Positions 1-9,580 of a stretch of DNA of 64,000 bases are shown piece after piece. This stretch comes from Ruminiclostridium cellulolyticum H10 (lineage in GTDB: Bacteria; Bacillota; Clostridia; Acetivibrionales; DSM-1351). The translations under genes were made by a program, and so were the position numbers. The stretch lies in contig NC_011898.1 of the NCBI RefSeq assembly GCF_000022065.1, positions 3,909,501-3,973,500 of the forward strand, read 5' to 3'. Position 1 is the stretch's first letter. Each line of letters begins with the position of its first letter. The notes under the pieces were generated by a model, which did not search any database, had not been told where the DNA came from, and worked only from the letters and a program-made list of their open reading frames with translations.

Positions 1-353
1 AACACTCCGAATATCTCAAATAAAACCCAAGGAATAAATTGTAATACTGTTAATGCTAGTACTATTGCTTTTTTATGCTTTATACCGAAATACCCGATGT
101 AGCATAAGAGCAGGAAGTCAAATCCTTTAATCAACCAGCCCACAATCTCGAGTACATGCTCATCCATCTGGAAAACAAGTTTCCCTTCAGGAGAGTTCAT
201 TATAAGTGCTATGAAGCCGCCTGCAACTGCAAAAAGCAGTAGAGTAGAAATGCTTACTACAGCAATACGCACCTTCTGATTCTTTAGAATGAAGCATAAT
301 GCCGCACTTAGTGCAGGCAGCAGAATAGCTGCCAGTAATAAATACCAATCCAC
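1..353 (-). CDS. N-terminal part of a membrane ion-translocating (NuoL/Mrp-like) subunit, cut by window edge
   Basis: The frame opens with GTG at 353, preceded by a clear AAAGGAG ribosome site 8 bases upstream, and stays open for 117 codons to the window edge. The peptide begins MDWYLLLAAILLPALSAALC and contains at least three hydrophobic segments, one at the very N terminus, one near residues 30-52 and one or two after residue 70. Short N-terminal helices followed by a central loop resemble the start of complex-I-like proton-conducting subunits found beside clostridial hydrogenases. The conserved antiporter core lies outside the window, so the family call is an inference; another polytopic membrane protein is possible. 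Confidence 0.5.
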   Translation of the reverse strand, partial: MDWYLLLAAILLPALSAALCFILKNQKVRIAVVSISTLLLFAVAGGFIALIMNSPEGKLVFQMDEHVLEIVGWLIKGFDFLLLCYIGYFGIKHKKAIVLALTVLQFIPWVLFEIFGV

Positions 354-760
354 AGCTTATTCTCCTTTCAAAATGTAATTTTAACCCTCATATTTTTAAG
401 AATCTCATTAATTTAAAATCATAACAAAATTCTAAAAAAGACATAAAAATAAAAAAACTGATTAAATCCCTTATCCATGATAATTTATAAACAGTGTATA
501 AGTCAATCTCGCTATTTGTTAAAAAAAATATTCAATTATGACTTTTGTCACTTATTCTCCTGCAATGTCTTCCGTTTATCAATTTACATATATTTTTTTA
601 ATGAATTGAATTAAAAGCCTATGTTTTAAGGCATTTGGATATGCTATAACTGTGTATTGTATACAAAATTTCTAGAAACCTACTAATAGTGTTCCAAATT
701 ACCTTTTCAGGTTCTATTTCTGAACTTTAAGTTTGTCATATAGTATTTCCAGTAATTTTT
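354..760. other. AT-rich divergent intergenic region
   Basis: About 400 bases between the divergent membrane subunit and ytvI. I see no ORF, no RNA fold and no repeat that I can support here; the ytvI promoter candidate lies just after it. Confidence 0.5.
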
Positions 761-789
761 TTGAATATGTACTTTTGTACAATTATATT
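761..789 (+). promoter_or_regulatory. Candidate sigma-A promoter of ytvI-like gene
   Basis: TTGAAT (761-766) and TATATT (784-789) are separated by 17 bases. Expected transcription starts about 30 bases before the ribosome site. Moderate match to the housekeeping consensus. Confidence 0.45.
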
Positions 790-839
790 GTATAAATTAA
801 ATATAAGGATTTACAAACAGCATAAAGGAGTAATAGCAC

Positions 840-1901
840 ATGGAGTTATGGAACAAATATCAACATATAATAAAAAAAATATTACTGATTTTGTTTATTT
901 TCGCATTGATTTATCTATCTATTACATATTTGCTGCCATTTTTCGCTCCATTTATTATAGCTTTAATAGTCTCCTATATAAATGAGCCGGTTATAAAGCT
1001 TCTTCTAAAATTTAAAATATCAAGAAAGTCCGCTGCTGCGATTTCTCTATTATTTACCATGTCAGTACTTGGATTTGGAATAACTGTAGGAATCATAAAA
1101 ATATATAATGAATTGACAATATTACAGGACAACCTCACAGCATATTCAAGTGATATATCCGGAAAAATAAACGGCTTGATTGATAAGGCAACCCTCTTTT
1201 ATAACGGGCTTCCGGATCAGGTGACAAACACTATAACCAAAAACCTGGAATCCTTTTCGGAACAGCTTGGAACAATGATAGCTTCAATTATACAGTATGT
1301 AATAAATACCGTATCATCAATTCCAAGGCTTACGGTTTTTGTGATTGTAACCATTCTGGGTACATATTTCATAAGCAGCGACAGAAAAAGTATTTCATCC
1401 TTTTTTTACAGGCAGTTACCCTTTTCATGGCGAAAAAATATAGTCAGCCTGAAAAAAGATACCTTTAAGGCACTTATAGGTTATTTTAAGGCTATTCTTA
1501 TTCTTATGGGCTTTACTTTTCTGGAAGTAAGTGCTGGCTTGTTCATTTTAAATGTAAAGTATGCATTTCTTATAGCGTTGATAGTGGGATTATCAGATGC
1601 AATTCCCATCGTTGGTACAGGCGTTGTAATGGTCCCGTGGATTTTGTGGACTATAATTACTGGAGATATGCCTCTTGCTTTCGGCCTTGGCATAATATAC
1701 GTCCTTGGAATACTCATAAGACAGATAATGGAGCCTAAGATAGTTGGCAGTCAGATAGGCTTGCATCCACTTGTAACCCTTCTTGCAATGTATATAGGAT
1801 TAAAGTTTTTCGGTATAATTGGAATGTTTGTAGGCCCCATAAGCATTATAGTGGTAAAAAATTTTCAGGATTCCGGTGCAATGCGGTTATGGAATGACTA
1901 G
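840..1901 (+). CDS. ytvI: AI-2E family permease, YtvI-like sporulation membrane protein
   Basis: A 353-residue polytopic membrane protein of the PF01594 (AI-2E exporter/YtvI) family. Helices near residues 15-50 and 65-85 are followed by a polar stretch (about 95-155) and then the cluster of C-terminal helices with the family's conserved elements: a GTYF-like segment around residue 175 and a DAIPIVGTG motif near residue 255. In endospore formers the YtvI subgroup is linked to sporulation, but transported substrates are not firmly known. The ATG at 840 has an AAAGGAG site. It converges on prmC, ending 2 bases away, and forms no operon with its neighbours. The sporulation assignment rests on length and overall pattern and is less certain than the family. 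Confidence 0.8.
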   Translation: MELWNKYQHIIKKILLILFIFALIYLSITYLLPFFAPFIIALIVSYINEPVIKLLLKFKISRKSAAAISLLFTMSVLGFGITVGIIKIYNELTILQDNLTAYSSDISGKINGLIDKATLFYNGLPDQVTNTITKNLESFSEQLGTMIASIIQYVINTVSSIPRLTVFVIVTILGTYFISSDRKSISSFFYRQLPFSWRKNIVSLKKDTFKALIGYFKAILILMGFTFLEVSAGLFILNVKYAFLIALIVGLSDAIPIVGTGVVMVPWILWTIITGDMPLAFGLGIIYVLGILIRQIMEPKIVGSQIGLHPLVTLLAMYIGLKFFGIIGMFVGPISIIVVKNFQDSGAMRLWND

Positions 1902-1903
1902 CC

Positions 1904-2761
1904 TCAAGGTATCAGCTGCCCTATTACGACCCTGTCATTACCTCCGTAGTCCTTGAATATCTGTATGTCGACAAAGGATTCCTTCATTAGTGCAGAAACC
2001 TTTTCTCCTTGGTTATATCCTATTTCAAAGGCCAGCCACCCATTCCGGTTCAGACGTTCAGGGGCACTTGAAATGATTCTTCTGTAAAAAACAAGCCCAT
2101 CTGCACCGCCGTCAAGTGCTAAGCCCGGTTCATAACTTCGTACTTCCTTCTGGAGTCCCGCTATTATATCTGTTTCTATATACGGCGGATTACTGACTAT
2201 AATATCAAATTTCTGCCCGCCTTTTATTGCATCGAATAAATCCCCGCAGCAAAGCTCAACTCTGTTTTGGACTCCGTTCAGCTCACTGTTTGCTTTTGCC
2301 ACATCAAGTGCTTTCTGTGATACATCACAAGCCACAATACTGCATTCAGGGCAGAAATACGCTATGCTTACAGCTATACAACCGGAACCTGTACACATAT
2401 CCAGGACTTTCTTGTTTGTACCAGTTTTCCCTTGATTTAACAGGTCAATAGTCTTTTCGACCAAAAGCTCTGTATCCTGTCTGGGTATAAGTACTGCCGG
2501 GGTTACCAGAAACCTTAAAGACATAAATTCTGTATCACCTACAATGTACTGCAACGGAATATTGCCAGTCCGCTGAACCAGCATATGGTCAAGTACGGCC
2601 TTTTCATCAATGCTCAATTCTCTGTCACCGTGTGAATAGAGATATGTTCTGCCGCATTTAAGCACTTTACAAAGCATAACCCCGGCTTCATGTACCGGGG
2701 CCTCAATATTTGCATTTTTTAAGATATCTTTCGCGTAATGCATACACTCATTAATATTCAT
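1904..2761 (-). CDS. prmC: Peptide chain release factor N5-glutamine methyltransferase
   Basis: PrmC (HemK) methylates the glutamine of the GGQ motif in release factors RF1 and RF2 using S-adenosylmethionine. The 285-residue protein has the family's helical N-terminal domain (about 1-85), then a Rossmann methyltransferase fold with the SAM-binding segment VLDMCTGSGCIAV (about residues 120-132) and the diagnostic NPPY active-site motif near residue 190. It is the last gene of a minus-strand run rho, rpmE, DUF1385, prmC; the release factor gene prfA that often follows in clostridia is absent, as the next gene is convergent ytvI. Length is typical. Confidence 0.95.
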   Translation of the reverse strand: MNINECMHYAKDILKNANIEAPVHEAGVMLCKVLKCGRTYLYSHGDRELSIDEKAVLDHMLVQRTGNIPLQYIVGDTEFMSLRFLVTPAVLIPRQDTELLVEKTIDLLNQGKTGTNKKVLDMCTGSGCIAVSIAYFCPECSIVACDVSQKALDVAKANSELNGVQNRVELCCGDLFDAIKGGQKFDIIVSNPPYIETDIIAGLQKEVRSYEPGLALDGGADGLVFYRRIISSAPERLNRNGWLAFEIGYNQGEKVSALMKESFVDIQIFKDYGGNDRVVIGQLIP

Positions 2762-2779
2762 ATTTCACCGCTATATTTG

Positions 2780-3706
2780 TTAGCCTTTTCCCCAGTCATC
2801 AATAACGCTGCTGCTCGGTATAACCTCATTGAATGCCGCTATTGCAACTTCTATCTGACTATCATCCGGCTCTCTCGTAGTAAATTTCTGAAACATAAGG
2901 CCAGGTGCACTCAAAACCTTAAACAGCCAGTTTTCGTGTCTTACCGCAAATTTTATAAGTTCCAGAGAGACTCCCGCTACAAGAGGAACAAGAAGAATTC
3001 TTATTGTAGCATTCAAGAATATATTGTGCCAACCTGTAAATGAAAAGATTAAAATACTGATTATCATTATGGTAAAAAATAACGAAGTACCGCACCTGGG
3101 ATGCTTTGTAGTATATTTCCTTACATTCTCCACAGTAAGCTCGTCACCATGCTCATAGCAATGTATAGTCTTATGCTCTGCACCGTGGTATTCCCACACC
3201 CTTTTCATCTCTTTAAGCAGCGATACAAGTGCCAGGTAACCTATAAATAAACCAACTCTAAAGGCTCCTTCGATAAGATTCTTAAATATAACCCCCTTTA
3301 CGGGTATAAAACCTGCTATCAGGTTTGGCAGAAGTATAAATAAACCAACACTGAAAAGAATAGATATCACTACTGAAAAATATATGGCGATATCTGTTAT
3401 TTTGTCTCCGAATTTCCGTTCTAGGAATTGCTCGAATTTTGAAGGCTCATAGCTTTTGTCCTCATCCTCAATATCTATAAACTCCGCCGAGTACATCAGA
3501 GCCTTAACCCCTATAACCATCTGGGAAAATAAATTTACGGCACCTCGTATTATTGGAATCTTTGATAGCTTTCCTTTAGGCTTTTGCGGATGTTTTTCAA
3601 CAATTATCTCCCCATCCGGCTTCCTAATTGCTGTAGCCCTGTACTGTGGTCCTATCATAAGAAGACCTTCTAGCAAAGCTTGACCACCAATCGTCGTCTT
3701 TTTCAT
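2780..3706 (-). CDS. DUF1385 (YqhQ-like) membrane protein
   Basis: A 308-residue protein of the DUF1385/YqhQ family, recognised by its start (KKTTIGGQALLEGLLMIGP), the pairs of hydrophobic helices around residues 105-165 and 205-250, and a central conserved WEYHGAEHKTIHCYE segment near 190 followed by HPRCGTS. The histidine- and cysteine-rich core is conserved through the family, but the biochemical role is not established. It lies 18 bases upstream of prmC and downstream of rpmE, the usual clostridial arrangement, so co-expression with translation genes is likely. The ribosome site is a reasonable AGGAGG-like GGAGG before ATG at 3706. Confidence 0.9.
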   Translation of the reverse strand: MKKTTIGGQALLEGLLMIGPQYRATAIRKPDGEIIVEKHPQKPKGKLSKIPIIRGAVNLFSQMVIGVKALMYSAEFIDIEDEDKSYEPSKFEQFLERKFGDKITDIAIYFSVVISILFSVGLFILLPNLIAGFIPVKGVIFKNLIEGAFRVGLFIGYLALVSLLKEMKRVWEYHGAEHKTIHCYEHGDELTVENVRKYTTKHPRCGTSLFFTIMIISILIFSFTGWHNIFLNATIRILLVPLVAGVSLELIKFAVRHENWLFKVLSAPGLMFQKFTTREPDDSQIEVAIAAFNEVIPSSSVIDDWGKG

Positions 3707-3835
3707 TTTTCCTCCTATTATAAGCAGAGATAAACTGCAGACTAACTCTAATAAGACTTAACCCTTACAAAAGATTATAACTCGAATATTATTAAATGGA
3801 AAGCGGAATAACAATTAATTTACAGATAAGAAACA

Positions 3836-3864
3836 AAAGACCAGGAAAAGTTTTCCCAGTCTTT
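3836..3864 (-). terminator. Terminator downstream of rpmE
   Basis: Inverted repeat AAAGACTGGGAAAA/TTTTCCTGGTCTTT with a very short loop, ending in a T-rich stretch on the minus strand. It lies between rpmE and the DUF1385 gene and would limit read-through. Confidence 0.7.
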
Positions 3865-3876
3865 ATAATACCTTCA

Positions 3877-4086
3877 TTATTCGTTATCAACAATACCGTA
3901 TTTCTTTTTAAACTTATCAACACGTCCACCAGTATCAACGAGCTTCTGTCTACCTGTGTAGAACGGATGACACTTTGAACAAATTTCAACGTGAAGGGAT
4001 TTCTTTGTAGAACCAGTTGTAAAAGTCTCGCCACATGCACACTTTACTACTGCTTCAGAATAATCTGGATGAATTCCTTCCTTCAT
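3877..4086 (-). CDS. rpmE: Large-subunit ribosomal protein bL31, zinc form
   Basis: A 69-residue L31 with the start [20 protein letters not shown] and the family motif [21 protein letters not shown]. Cysteines at 16, 18, 36 and 39 form the zinc-binding (C+) type, in contrast to zinc-independent paralogues used under zinc starvation. It sits between rho and the DUF1385/prmC pair, a conserved gene order. A good GAAGGTG ribosome site precedes ATG at 4086. Confidence 0.97.
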   Translation of the reverse strand: MKEGIHPDYSEAVVKCACGETFTTGSTKKSLHVEICSKCHPFYTGRQKLVDTGGRVDKFKKKYGIVDNE

Positions 4087-4273
4087 TGCTTTTCACCTTC
4101 TTTCAAAACATAATTGCAATGTCCTCAATGAACAGCATTATTATCATATATTCAACGTACAAAAAAATGTACTTAGTTGCTTATTAAAGAGGCAAGTGAT
4201 ATTTTAACACAAAATCTATAATACCGCAATACCTTTTTTAGCACTAAAATTAAGCAGTAATGGTACAGTTTGA

Positions 4274-6346
4274 TTATCTATCCTGAGAATTTTTATCTAA
4301 AAACGATATTTTTATACTATTTACAAAGTCTTCGTTTGTTCTAGTTTGCATTAGCTTGTTAATTAAAATCTCTGTAACCTCTGCTGTTCCCATATTACTC
4401 ATTGCTTTTCTTATAGCCCATACGCTCTCAAGCTCTTTTTGGCTAAGAAGAAGCTCCTCACGTCTGGTTCCCGACTTATTAATATCGATTGCAGGGAATA
4501 TTCTCTTTTCAGAAAGCTTTCTATCCAGATGAAGTTCCATGTTACCGGTTCCCTTGAATTCCTCAAAGATTACATCATCCATTCTGCTTCCTGTTTCTAT
4601 GAGAGCGGTGGCCATAATTGTCAAACTGCCTCCGTATTCAATATTCCTTGCTGCTCCAAAAAATCTTTTCGGTTTATGAAGCGCACCCGGATCCAAACCG
4701 CCGGATAAAGTTCTTCCTGTCGGAGGAATAGTAAGGTTATAAGCCCTTGCCAGCCTTGTTATACTATCCAGAAGAATAACAACATCCTTCTTTTGCTCAA
4801 CAAGACGCTGTGCTCTCTCCAGAACCATCTCGGCAACCTTTATATGGTGTTCGGGAACCTCGTCAAATGTAGAATATATAACCTCTCCCTTTATAGAACG
4901 CTGCATATCGGTTACTTCTTCAGGTCTTTCATCGATAAGAAGTACTATTAACTCTGCTTCGGGGTAATTGATTGTAATTGCGTTTGCAATTTTCTTTAAA
5001 AGTATTGTTTTACCGGCTTTAGGGGGAGATACTATCATTCCTCTCTGGCCTTTTCCGATTGGAGCTATGAGATCTATAAGTCTGGTTGAAAATTCCCTTG
5101 GTGAAGTTTCGAGCGTAATTCTGTTATCAGGATATATAGGCGTTAAGTACTCAAACGCTACTCTCTTTGATGCAACATCAGGAGTGTCCCCGTTTATGGA
5201 CTGTACATATAATAATGCCTGAAATTTTTCGCCTTCTTTCGGAATTCTGCCTTTACCTCTGAGCTTATCCCCTGTTTTAAGTCCAAAACGTCTTATTTGT
5301 GAAGGTGAAACATAAACATCTTTGGGGCCGGACAGATAATTCTCACTTCTTAAAAAACCATATCCGTCTGGTAACACTTCAAGAACTCCTTCTACAGGGT
5401 CATCACTTTCAATTTTTTCACTACCTTGCGGCTGCTGAATTTGAGGTGAAATAACCTGAGACTGGGGCGGCACCACTTGTTGAGGCTGAACCTGCTGTGG
5501 CTGCTGATTTAGCGGTATACGCTGAGGTTCGGGTGCATTGTCAGACTTGTTGTTTGTATTTGTATGCTGTTTAACTTGCCTATGCAATTGCCTAGTATCT
5601 TGCCTTGCTGTTGGTTGTTCTTCCTTCTTGTATATTTTAGGTTTAGAATCCTTTTCAACTTTAACGGGTATCTTCTCATCAGGAACGTTTTTTGGCTGTT
5701 CTACCGTTTGCTCCGGCTTTGCCCTGCCATTTTTCCTTTGAGGCAGGTTAACGATAGAATCATTCACTGTAGCCCCTGCTGAAACTGCTGATGTATTGGT
5801 TTCTGCCTTATTTTCAGTATTTGGGGATTCAATAGAAGGTTGAACATCCTTTTTGCGACCTCTGCCATGGGCCTTCTTCTCAATATTCTTTGTTTCCAGA
5901 TGCCTTAATGTGTCAGACAATCTATCGGGTTTGCCATTTTGCTCAGGTACGATATTTAGATTATTTCCTGGAATGACTGTTTCCTGAACTGGAACACTAG
6001 TGATTGGATCTGCTACACCATTATTTTCCGGCTTGTCCATTAATTTGGATGCCTTGCTCGGCCTTCCTCTTCGGGATTTTCTTAAAACAGGAATCTCCTC
6101 CGATGCTTCTTTGGACCTTTCTTCGCTTACGTGAGTATCTATTGTATTAGCAGCTGGTTCAGCCTTTTTAGGTTCTTCAGAAACAACCGTTTCCACAATA
6201 TTGTCGGCTTTAATTTTTTCAGCGTTTTCGCTAAGCAATTTTACCAACTCACTCTTCTTATATTTGGATATACTTTTAATCCCAAGCATCTTTGCAATAT
6301 ATCTCAAATCTTCTAACGTTTTTGATTGTAAATTAATTTGGTCCAT
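4274..6346 (-). CDS. rho: Transcription termination factor Rho with long disordered insertion
   Basis: Rho is the hexameric RNA-dependent ATPase that ends transcription of untranslated RNA. This copy has 690 residues, far more than the roughly 420 of E. coli Rho. Residues 1-43 form the Rho N-terminal SAP-like helices. Residues about 45-315 are a low-complexity linker rich in K, E, P, N and Q, with a glutamine-rich block at about 272-305. The cold-shock RNA-binding domain follows ([17 protein letters not shown] onward), then the RecA-like ATPase with Walker A PPKAGKT near 450 and the LIDERPEEV motif. All catalytic motifs look intact. In C. botulinum a similarly inserted Rho can adopt a prion-like state (known for that species; inference here). 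A consensus promoter is at 6484-6512. Confidence 0.96.
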   Translation of the reverse strand: MDQINLQSKTLEDLRYIAKMLGIKSISKYKKSELVKLLSENAEKIKADNIVETVVSEEPKKAEPAANTIDTHVSEERSKEASEEIPVLRKSRRGRPSKASKLMDKPENNGVADPITSVPVQETVIPGNNLNIVPEQNGKPDRLSDTLRHLETKNIEKKAHGRGRKKDVQPSIESPNTENKAETNTSAVSAGATVNDSIVNLPQRKNGRAKPEQTVEQPKNVPDEKIPVKVEKDSKPKIYKKEEQPTARQDTRQLHRQVKQHTNTNNKSDNAPEPQRIPLNQQPQQVQPQQVVPPQSQVISPQIQQPQGSEKIESDDPVEGVLEVLPDGYGFLRSENYLSGPKDVYVSPSQIRRFGLKTGDKLRGKGRIPKEGEKFQALLYVQSINGDTPDVASKRVAFEYLTPIYPDNRITLETSPREFSTRLIDLIAPIGKGQRGMIVSPPKAGKTILLKKIANAITINYPEAELIVLLIDERPEEVTDMQRSIKGEVIYSTFDEVPEHHIKVAEMVLERAQRLVEQKKDVVILLDSITRLARAYNLTIPPTGRTLSGGLDPGALHKPKRFFGAARNIEYGGSLTIMATALIETGSRMDDVIFEEFKGTGNMELHLDRKLSEKRIFPAIDINKSGTRREELLLSQKELESVWAIRKAMSNMGTAEVTEILINKLMQTRTNEDFVNSIKISFLDKNSQDR

Positions 6347-6483
6347 AATTCACCACCTTATAAAATCTTTTACTATTTAGACCATAAAAAAGTAAGGAAA
6401 ATATTTTCACGAAAATCTTTATAGAAAATCAAACTACTTGTTCCGTTTTCTAGAGGAGAATTTTTGAATATCCCACAAAACTC

Positions 6484-6512
6484 ATTATATCAAAAGTGTA
6501 AATACATGTCAA
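6484..6512 (-). promoter_or_regulatory. Consensus sigma-A promoter of rho
   Basis: TTGACA (6507-6512) and TATAAT (6484-6489) on the minus strand with a 17-base spacer: a perfect housekeeping promoter. It gives a leader of about 130 bases before rho. The rest of the 6347-6912 interval shows nothing else I can support. Confidence 0.85.
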
Positions 6513-6912
6513 TGTTATTAAAATCTACTAACATGGAAAATAGTCTCAATACGGCTATGTAAACATAGTAAATTAATAGCTTTCCACTTTTGCAGCTTAG
6601 GAAATAGTTTTTCTCCCTTTAATTATTATTGCCACTATATAAACTTTAATTCAAATAGCTTTCTATTATATACCAATATAATACGTTATAATGCCATTTT
6701 TCAGCTGTATCTGTGGATATTTGACCAAGAATAGTTTACGTAATGTCAATTTTTGAGAATAAAAAACTTTAATTGCCTTTTACACTTTTAGATTATGTAT
6801 ACCGATCTAATGACATATTCTATAATAAATGGTATAGTTGTAAAGAATAAACGCATTTTTACTAAGAGTTATTAATGTTGGTTGTCATATTTAATTTGAA
6901 AGGAGGATAAAA

Positions 6913-7257
6913 ATGAAATTAGGAGAAGTTTGCATTGAAACAAATAATGTAGTTAAAATTTCAGATTTTTATAGAAACATCTTAGGCATTTCTTCAGACT
7001 GCAAGGATGAAATACACCAATTCATCATTACAGAAGGTACTACCTTAACTGTATACAATAATGGTAGAGCAAAGAATAACCAAAATCAAAATATCAGTTT
7101 AGCTTTTACCGTCGATGATGTAGATAAAGAATATAAAAGATTATTGAATTTAGGAATAGATATTATTGATGCTCCAAAATTACAGCCATGGGGAGCAAAA
7201 AATATGCATTTTTGTGATCCAGACGGCAATCATATATATTTTAGGAGTTTGCCATAA
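6913..7257 (+). CDS. Small VOC (glyoxalase/dioxygenase-like) family protein
   Basis: A 114-residue single-module vicinal-oxygen-chelate protein. It shows the paired beta-alpha-beta-beta-beta pattern: MKLGEVCIETNNVVKISDFY at the start, a central LTVYNN strand, SLAFTVDDVD at the start of the second half, and the typical ending DPDGNHIYF. VOC proteins include glyoxalase I, fosfomycin- and bleomycin-resistance proteins and many enzymes of unknown substrate; the sequence does not decide. A strong AAAGGAGGA site precedes ATG at 6913. It stands alone, next to degraded mobile DNA. Confidence 0.85.
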   Translation: MKLGEVCIETNNVVKISDFYRNILGISSDCKDEIHQFIITEGTTLTVYNNGRAKNNQNQNISLAFTVDDVDKEYKRLLNLGIDIIDAPKLQPWGAKNMHFCDPDGNHIYFRSLP

Positions 7258-7333
7258 ATTGCCATATATAGTGTGAACAATTATATCCATGTCGCTTGTC
7301 TCTATATTCACACCAAGCAAAGCCTCGCTGGTA

Positions 7334-7622
7334 CTACCAATTATACACTATTCGATTCCGTTCTTCGAGAATTTTTGAGTGAGCAATAACAAGACGTTTT
7401 TTCCAATCGAATACCCCATAAAACATAGATTGCCCTAACCGTGCAAAATTTCTTTTAATTAGCTCTTTGATAAACTCCTCCATCCTCCATATTTTTAGGA
7501 TAGATTTTCAAGAATCTATTATCGGTTTTCTTATACCACGCATATAGAAAATTTTCCTCGTTTTCATTTTCCGAATCCTCAACGGAAAATACAAAACAAG
7601 TTTCATAGCAGTAACACTTCAT
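7334..7622 (-). pseudogene. Frameshifted small hypothetical gene
   Basis: From ATG at 7622, with a G-rich ribosome site, the minus strand reads 55 codons (start MKCYCYETCFVFSVEDSENE) and then stops. A one-base shift near 7463-7470, in the run reading GGATGGAGGAG, restores an open frame that continues EEFIKELIKRNFARLG to a stop at 7334. The total span of 289 bases is 96 codons plus one, as expected for a single indel. Both halves are polar and look like genuine coding sequence. No family recognised. A sequencing error rather than a true mutation is possible. Confidence 0.55.
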
Positions 7623-7781
7623 GGAATATTATCCCCCCTCAATTAAAAATTCGTACTATATTTTATTTACATTAACATAACTAAGGAAATTTTTCTTGGC
7701 TTGAATTGCGAACATTATATAAATTATTATCATTGAACAATATAATACTATTGTGCAGTAGACAACTGCCTACCTATTCCA

Positions 7782-7990
7782 TTATATCTCCACCATCAAG
7801 TAAATACTGTCCTTCTGTTCCTGAGTAATACCAATGTATCTCAACGTAATGAACGGGCTTGAGTGGTTCAACATATCCATGACAAGGCCGAGGTTGTTCC
7901 AGTGCTCATGTATGTCCAGTAGCCCCATGTCTTCCTCAGGGTATGAGTTCCGAAGTTAATGTCAATCCTGCAGTCTACGTTATAATTACA
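7782..7990 (-). pseudogene. Degraded C-terminal fragment of a tyrosine recombinase (phage integrase family)
   Basis: Two minus-strand frames together give the end of a tyrosine recombinase. The first reads FGTHTLRKTWGYWTY, carrying the H-x-x-R pair of the active site; the second, after a frameshift, reads LVMDMLNHSSPFITLRYIG followed by a tail, carrying the second histidine and the nucleophilic tyrosine. No upstream catalytic domain is present: a stop lies just before the fragment. This is a decayed remnant of an integrated element near tRNA genes. Confidence 0.75.
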
Positions 7991-7997
7991 TTACCCT

Positions 7998-9077
7998 TTA
8001 CAGCATTTCAGCAAGCTTCTTGATTAACATCATCCAGAAAGTTGACTCAAGTTCATTTGCTATCTTAGCTCTACGGTTCTCCCCAAGTCCCATATGCATA
8101 CCGTATACCCAGTACCCTTCCTTTTCTCCGAGGTAGTGCTTGGGAAAGTTATATGTGCCCTTACCCGTTCTGAAAGTCTCAAGGTGGTCAAGGGCACTTG
8201 CAAACCATGTCGTTCTTACAACAAAAGGGAAATGTGCCATTAGCTCCATCCGCTGAATTAACAAATTACCTTTCCTTGTAACTTCCTCCCCTATTCCAAA
8301 GAAACCCGGTACTTTAGCATCCCACCCCATACCATGATATTTGCCGTTTGGAGATGCAAGAATGCCATAGCCGTCAACAATCTTTCCATGATACTCAGGT
8401 GCCATGATGTATTTAATAACAGTATCAATCTTATCATCTGCCGCCATGTCACCCTTGTTTATCATCGTGGATAAACCATACACATCATATATTAATGGAT
8501 ATCTATAGTTTCCCTTTACATAAAGGTGTGGATTAATGATAGGCCTTCCCTGGAATGCCTTGGGAACACCTTTATATTTACCTGTATCGTCATATATATC
8601 ATAATTACCCATGCTTGTAAACGCATACAGTGTTTCAAGACGACTGTTGAGAAACTCATTGATTGCAGTATCAGTATATCCGGCAACTGCAAAAAATGAG
8701 GCAAATATTGTCATTGCAAATACATCCCATTGTTCGATTGGGGTATTTACCATGTTTACCAACCAATTTCGAAGAGGCTGCGTCCTTTCATCCAATGCTG
8801 ACATCCCCGCCCTCATGCCTAACTGAGCTAACTTACTCATTGAATTCTCAAAGCATATGTTGGCACATCCGTGATATGTACGTTGATTTACATTCTTTGG
8901 GTCAAGGTTATCAAGCCAAACCTTAACCTCCCGACTCTCAACCAAATTTTCCACCATTCGGTTAATATCAAGACCACTATTAGGTTCCATTAGTTCTGTA
9001 ACAGTACGAAGCCGGATTGTAGGACCCCCATTTTCAAGTAACCACAATAATATCTCTTGCGTATTCAATAGATTCAC
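7998..9077 (-). CDS. Hypothetical protein, helical, possibly alpha/alpha-toroid
   Basis: A 359-residue soluble protein with no signal peptide or membrane segment. It is rich in amphipathic helices with W and Y (WLLENGGPTIRLRTVTEL at the start; HGCANICFENS near 70; YPLIYDVYGLSTMI near 197). The spacing of helices recalls prenyltransferase/terpene-cyclase-type toroids, but I recognise no catalytic motif, so no function is given. It is flanked by an integrase remnant and a tRNA fragment, which suggests it may have come with a mobile element. The start with GGGGGTG ribosome site before ATG at 9077 looks good. Confidence 0.7.
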   Translation of the reverse strand: MNLLNTQEILLWLLENGGPTIRLRTVTELMEPNSGLDINRMVENLVESREVKVWLDNLDPKNVNQRTYHGCANICFENSMSKLAQLGMRAGMSALDERTQPLRNWLVNMVNTPIEQWDVFAMTIFASFFAVAGYTDTAINEFLNSRLETLYAFTSMGNYDIYDDTGKYKGVPKAFQGRPIINPHLYVKGNYRYPLIYDVYGLSTMINKGDMAADDKIDTVIKYIMAPEYHGKIVDGYGILASPNGKYHGMGWDAKVPGFFGIGEEVTRKGNLLIQRMELMAHFPFVVRTTWFASALDHLETFRTGKGTYNFPKHYLGEKEGYWVYGMHMGLGENRRAKIANELESTFWMMLIKKLAEML

Positions 9078-9280
9078 CCCCTTTTATCATATCCATATTA
9101 CACCATGCCATCGACTGTATACAATACTTATGTCTTCACATCATCCAACCTATTGGTGCCTAAGCCCAAAGTATACCTTCGTGGTCAGAGTAATATCCCC
9201 GATAAAATCTTACATTCGTATGTAGTTGTGTAGGGCATCTGATTCGGTTAAAAACATGAGAAAATTAGGTGGACTGGTGA

Positions 9281-9317
9281 GTCGGTGTAGCTCAGTTGGT
9301 TGAGCACTTGACAAACC
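9281..9317 (+). pseudogene. 5'-half tRNA fragment
   Basis: GTCGGTGTAGCTCAGTTGGT and the following GAGCAC match the acceptor 5' strand and D-arm of a tRNA, similar to the start of the tRNA-Thr gene at 9376-9451. The anticodon stem begins but the rest is missing, replaced at once by the terminator region of tRNA-Thr. It is either a recombination scar (attachment-site remnant) or a decayed tRNA gene. Confidence 0.65.
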
Positions 9318-9330
9318 TCCAAAGAATTGC

Positions 9331-9365
9331 AAAAAGGGCATTGAGTGGTTTTCTCAATGCCCTTT
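9331..9365 (-). terminator. Terminator of tRNA-Thr
   Basis: Stem GGGCATTGAG/CTCAATGCCC with a 7-base loop, followed on the minus strand by TTTTT. It lies 11 bases beyond the tRNA CCA end. Confidence 0.85.
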
Positions 9366-9375
9366 CGGTACTTAC

Positions 9376-9451
9376 TGGAGCTGGCGGACGGAATTGAACC
9401 CCCGACCTGCTGATTACAAGTCAGCTGCTCTACCTGCTGAGCTACACCAGC
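9376..9451 (-). tRNA. tRNA-Thr (anticodon TGT)
   Basis: The minus strand folds into a full cloverleaf: acceptor GCTGGTG/CGCCAGC, D-arm with AGCTCAGCAGGTAGAGC, anticodon loop CTTGTAA giving TGT, and T-arm with GGTTCAATTCC. The CCA end is encoded (9376-9378). It has its own promoter and terminator. Confidence 0.95.
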
Positions 9452-9497
9452 ATACTATTTTGCACTGAACAAAACGAATTTGTCCAACTGCTTGTAT

Positions 9498-9527
9498 ATA
9501 ATAACATGAGATTAATAAAAATGTCAA
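9498..9527 (-). promoter_or_regulatory. Promoter of tRNA-Thr
   Basis: TTGACA (9522-9527), 18-base spacer and TATTAT (9498-9503) on the minus strand, about 45 bases before the tRNA. Confidence 0.65.
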
Positions 9528-9580
9528 CACTTAAAGATTGATTAAAATTAATTTTACTTTTGCTGCTCGGTATTAGTATT

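Noticed and set aside
761-985. A 74-codon frame overlapping the start of the ytvI-like gene
   Set aside because: It overlaps the promoter and the start of the larger gene in another frame, and has no ribosome site.
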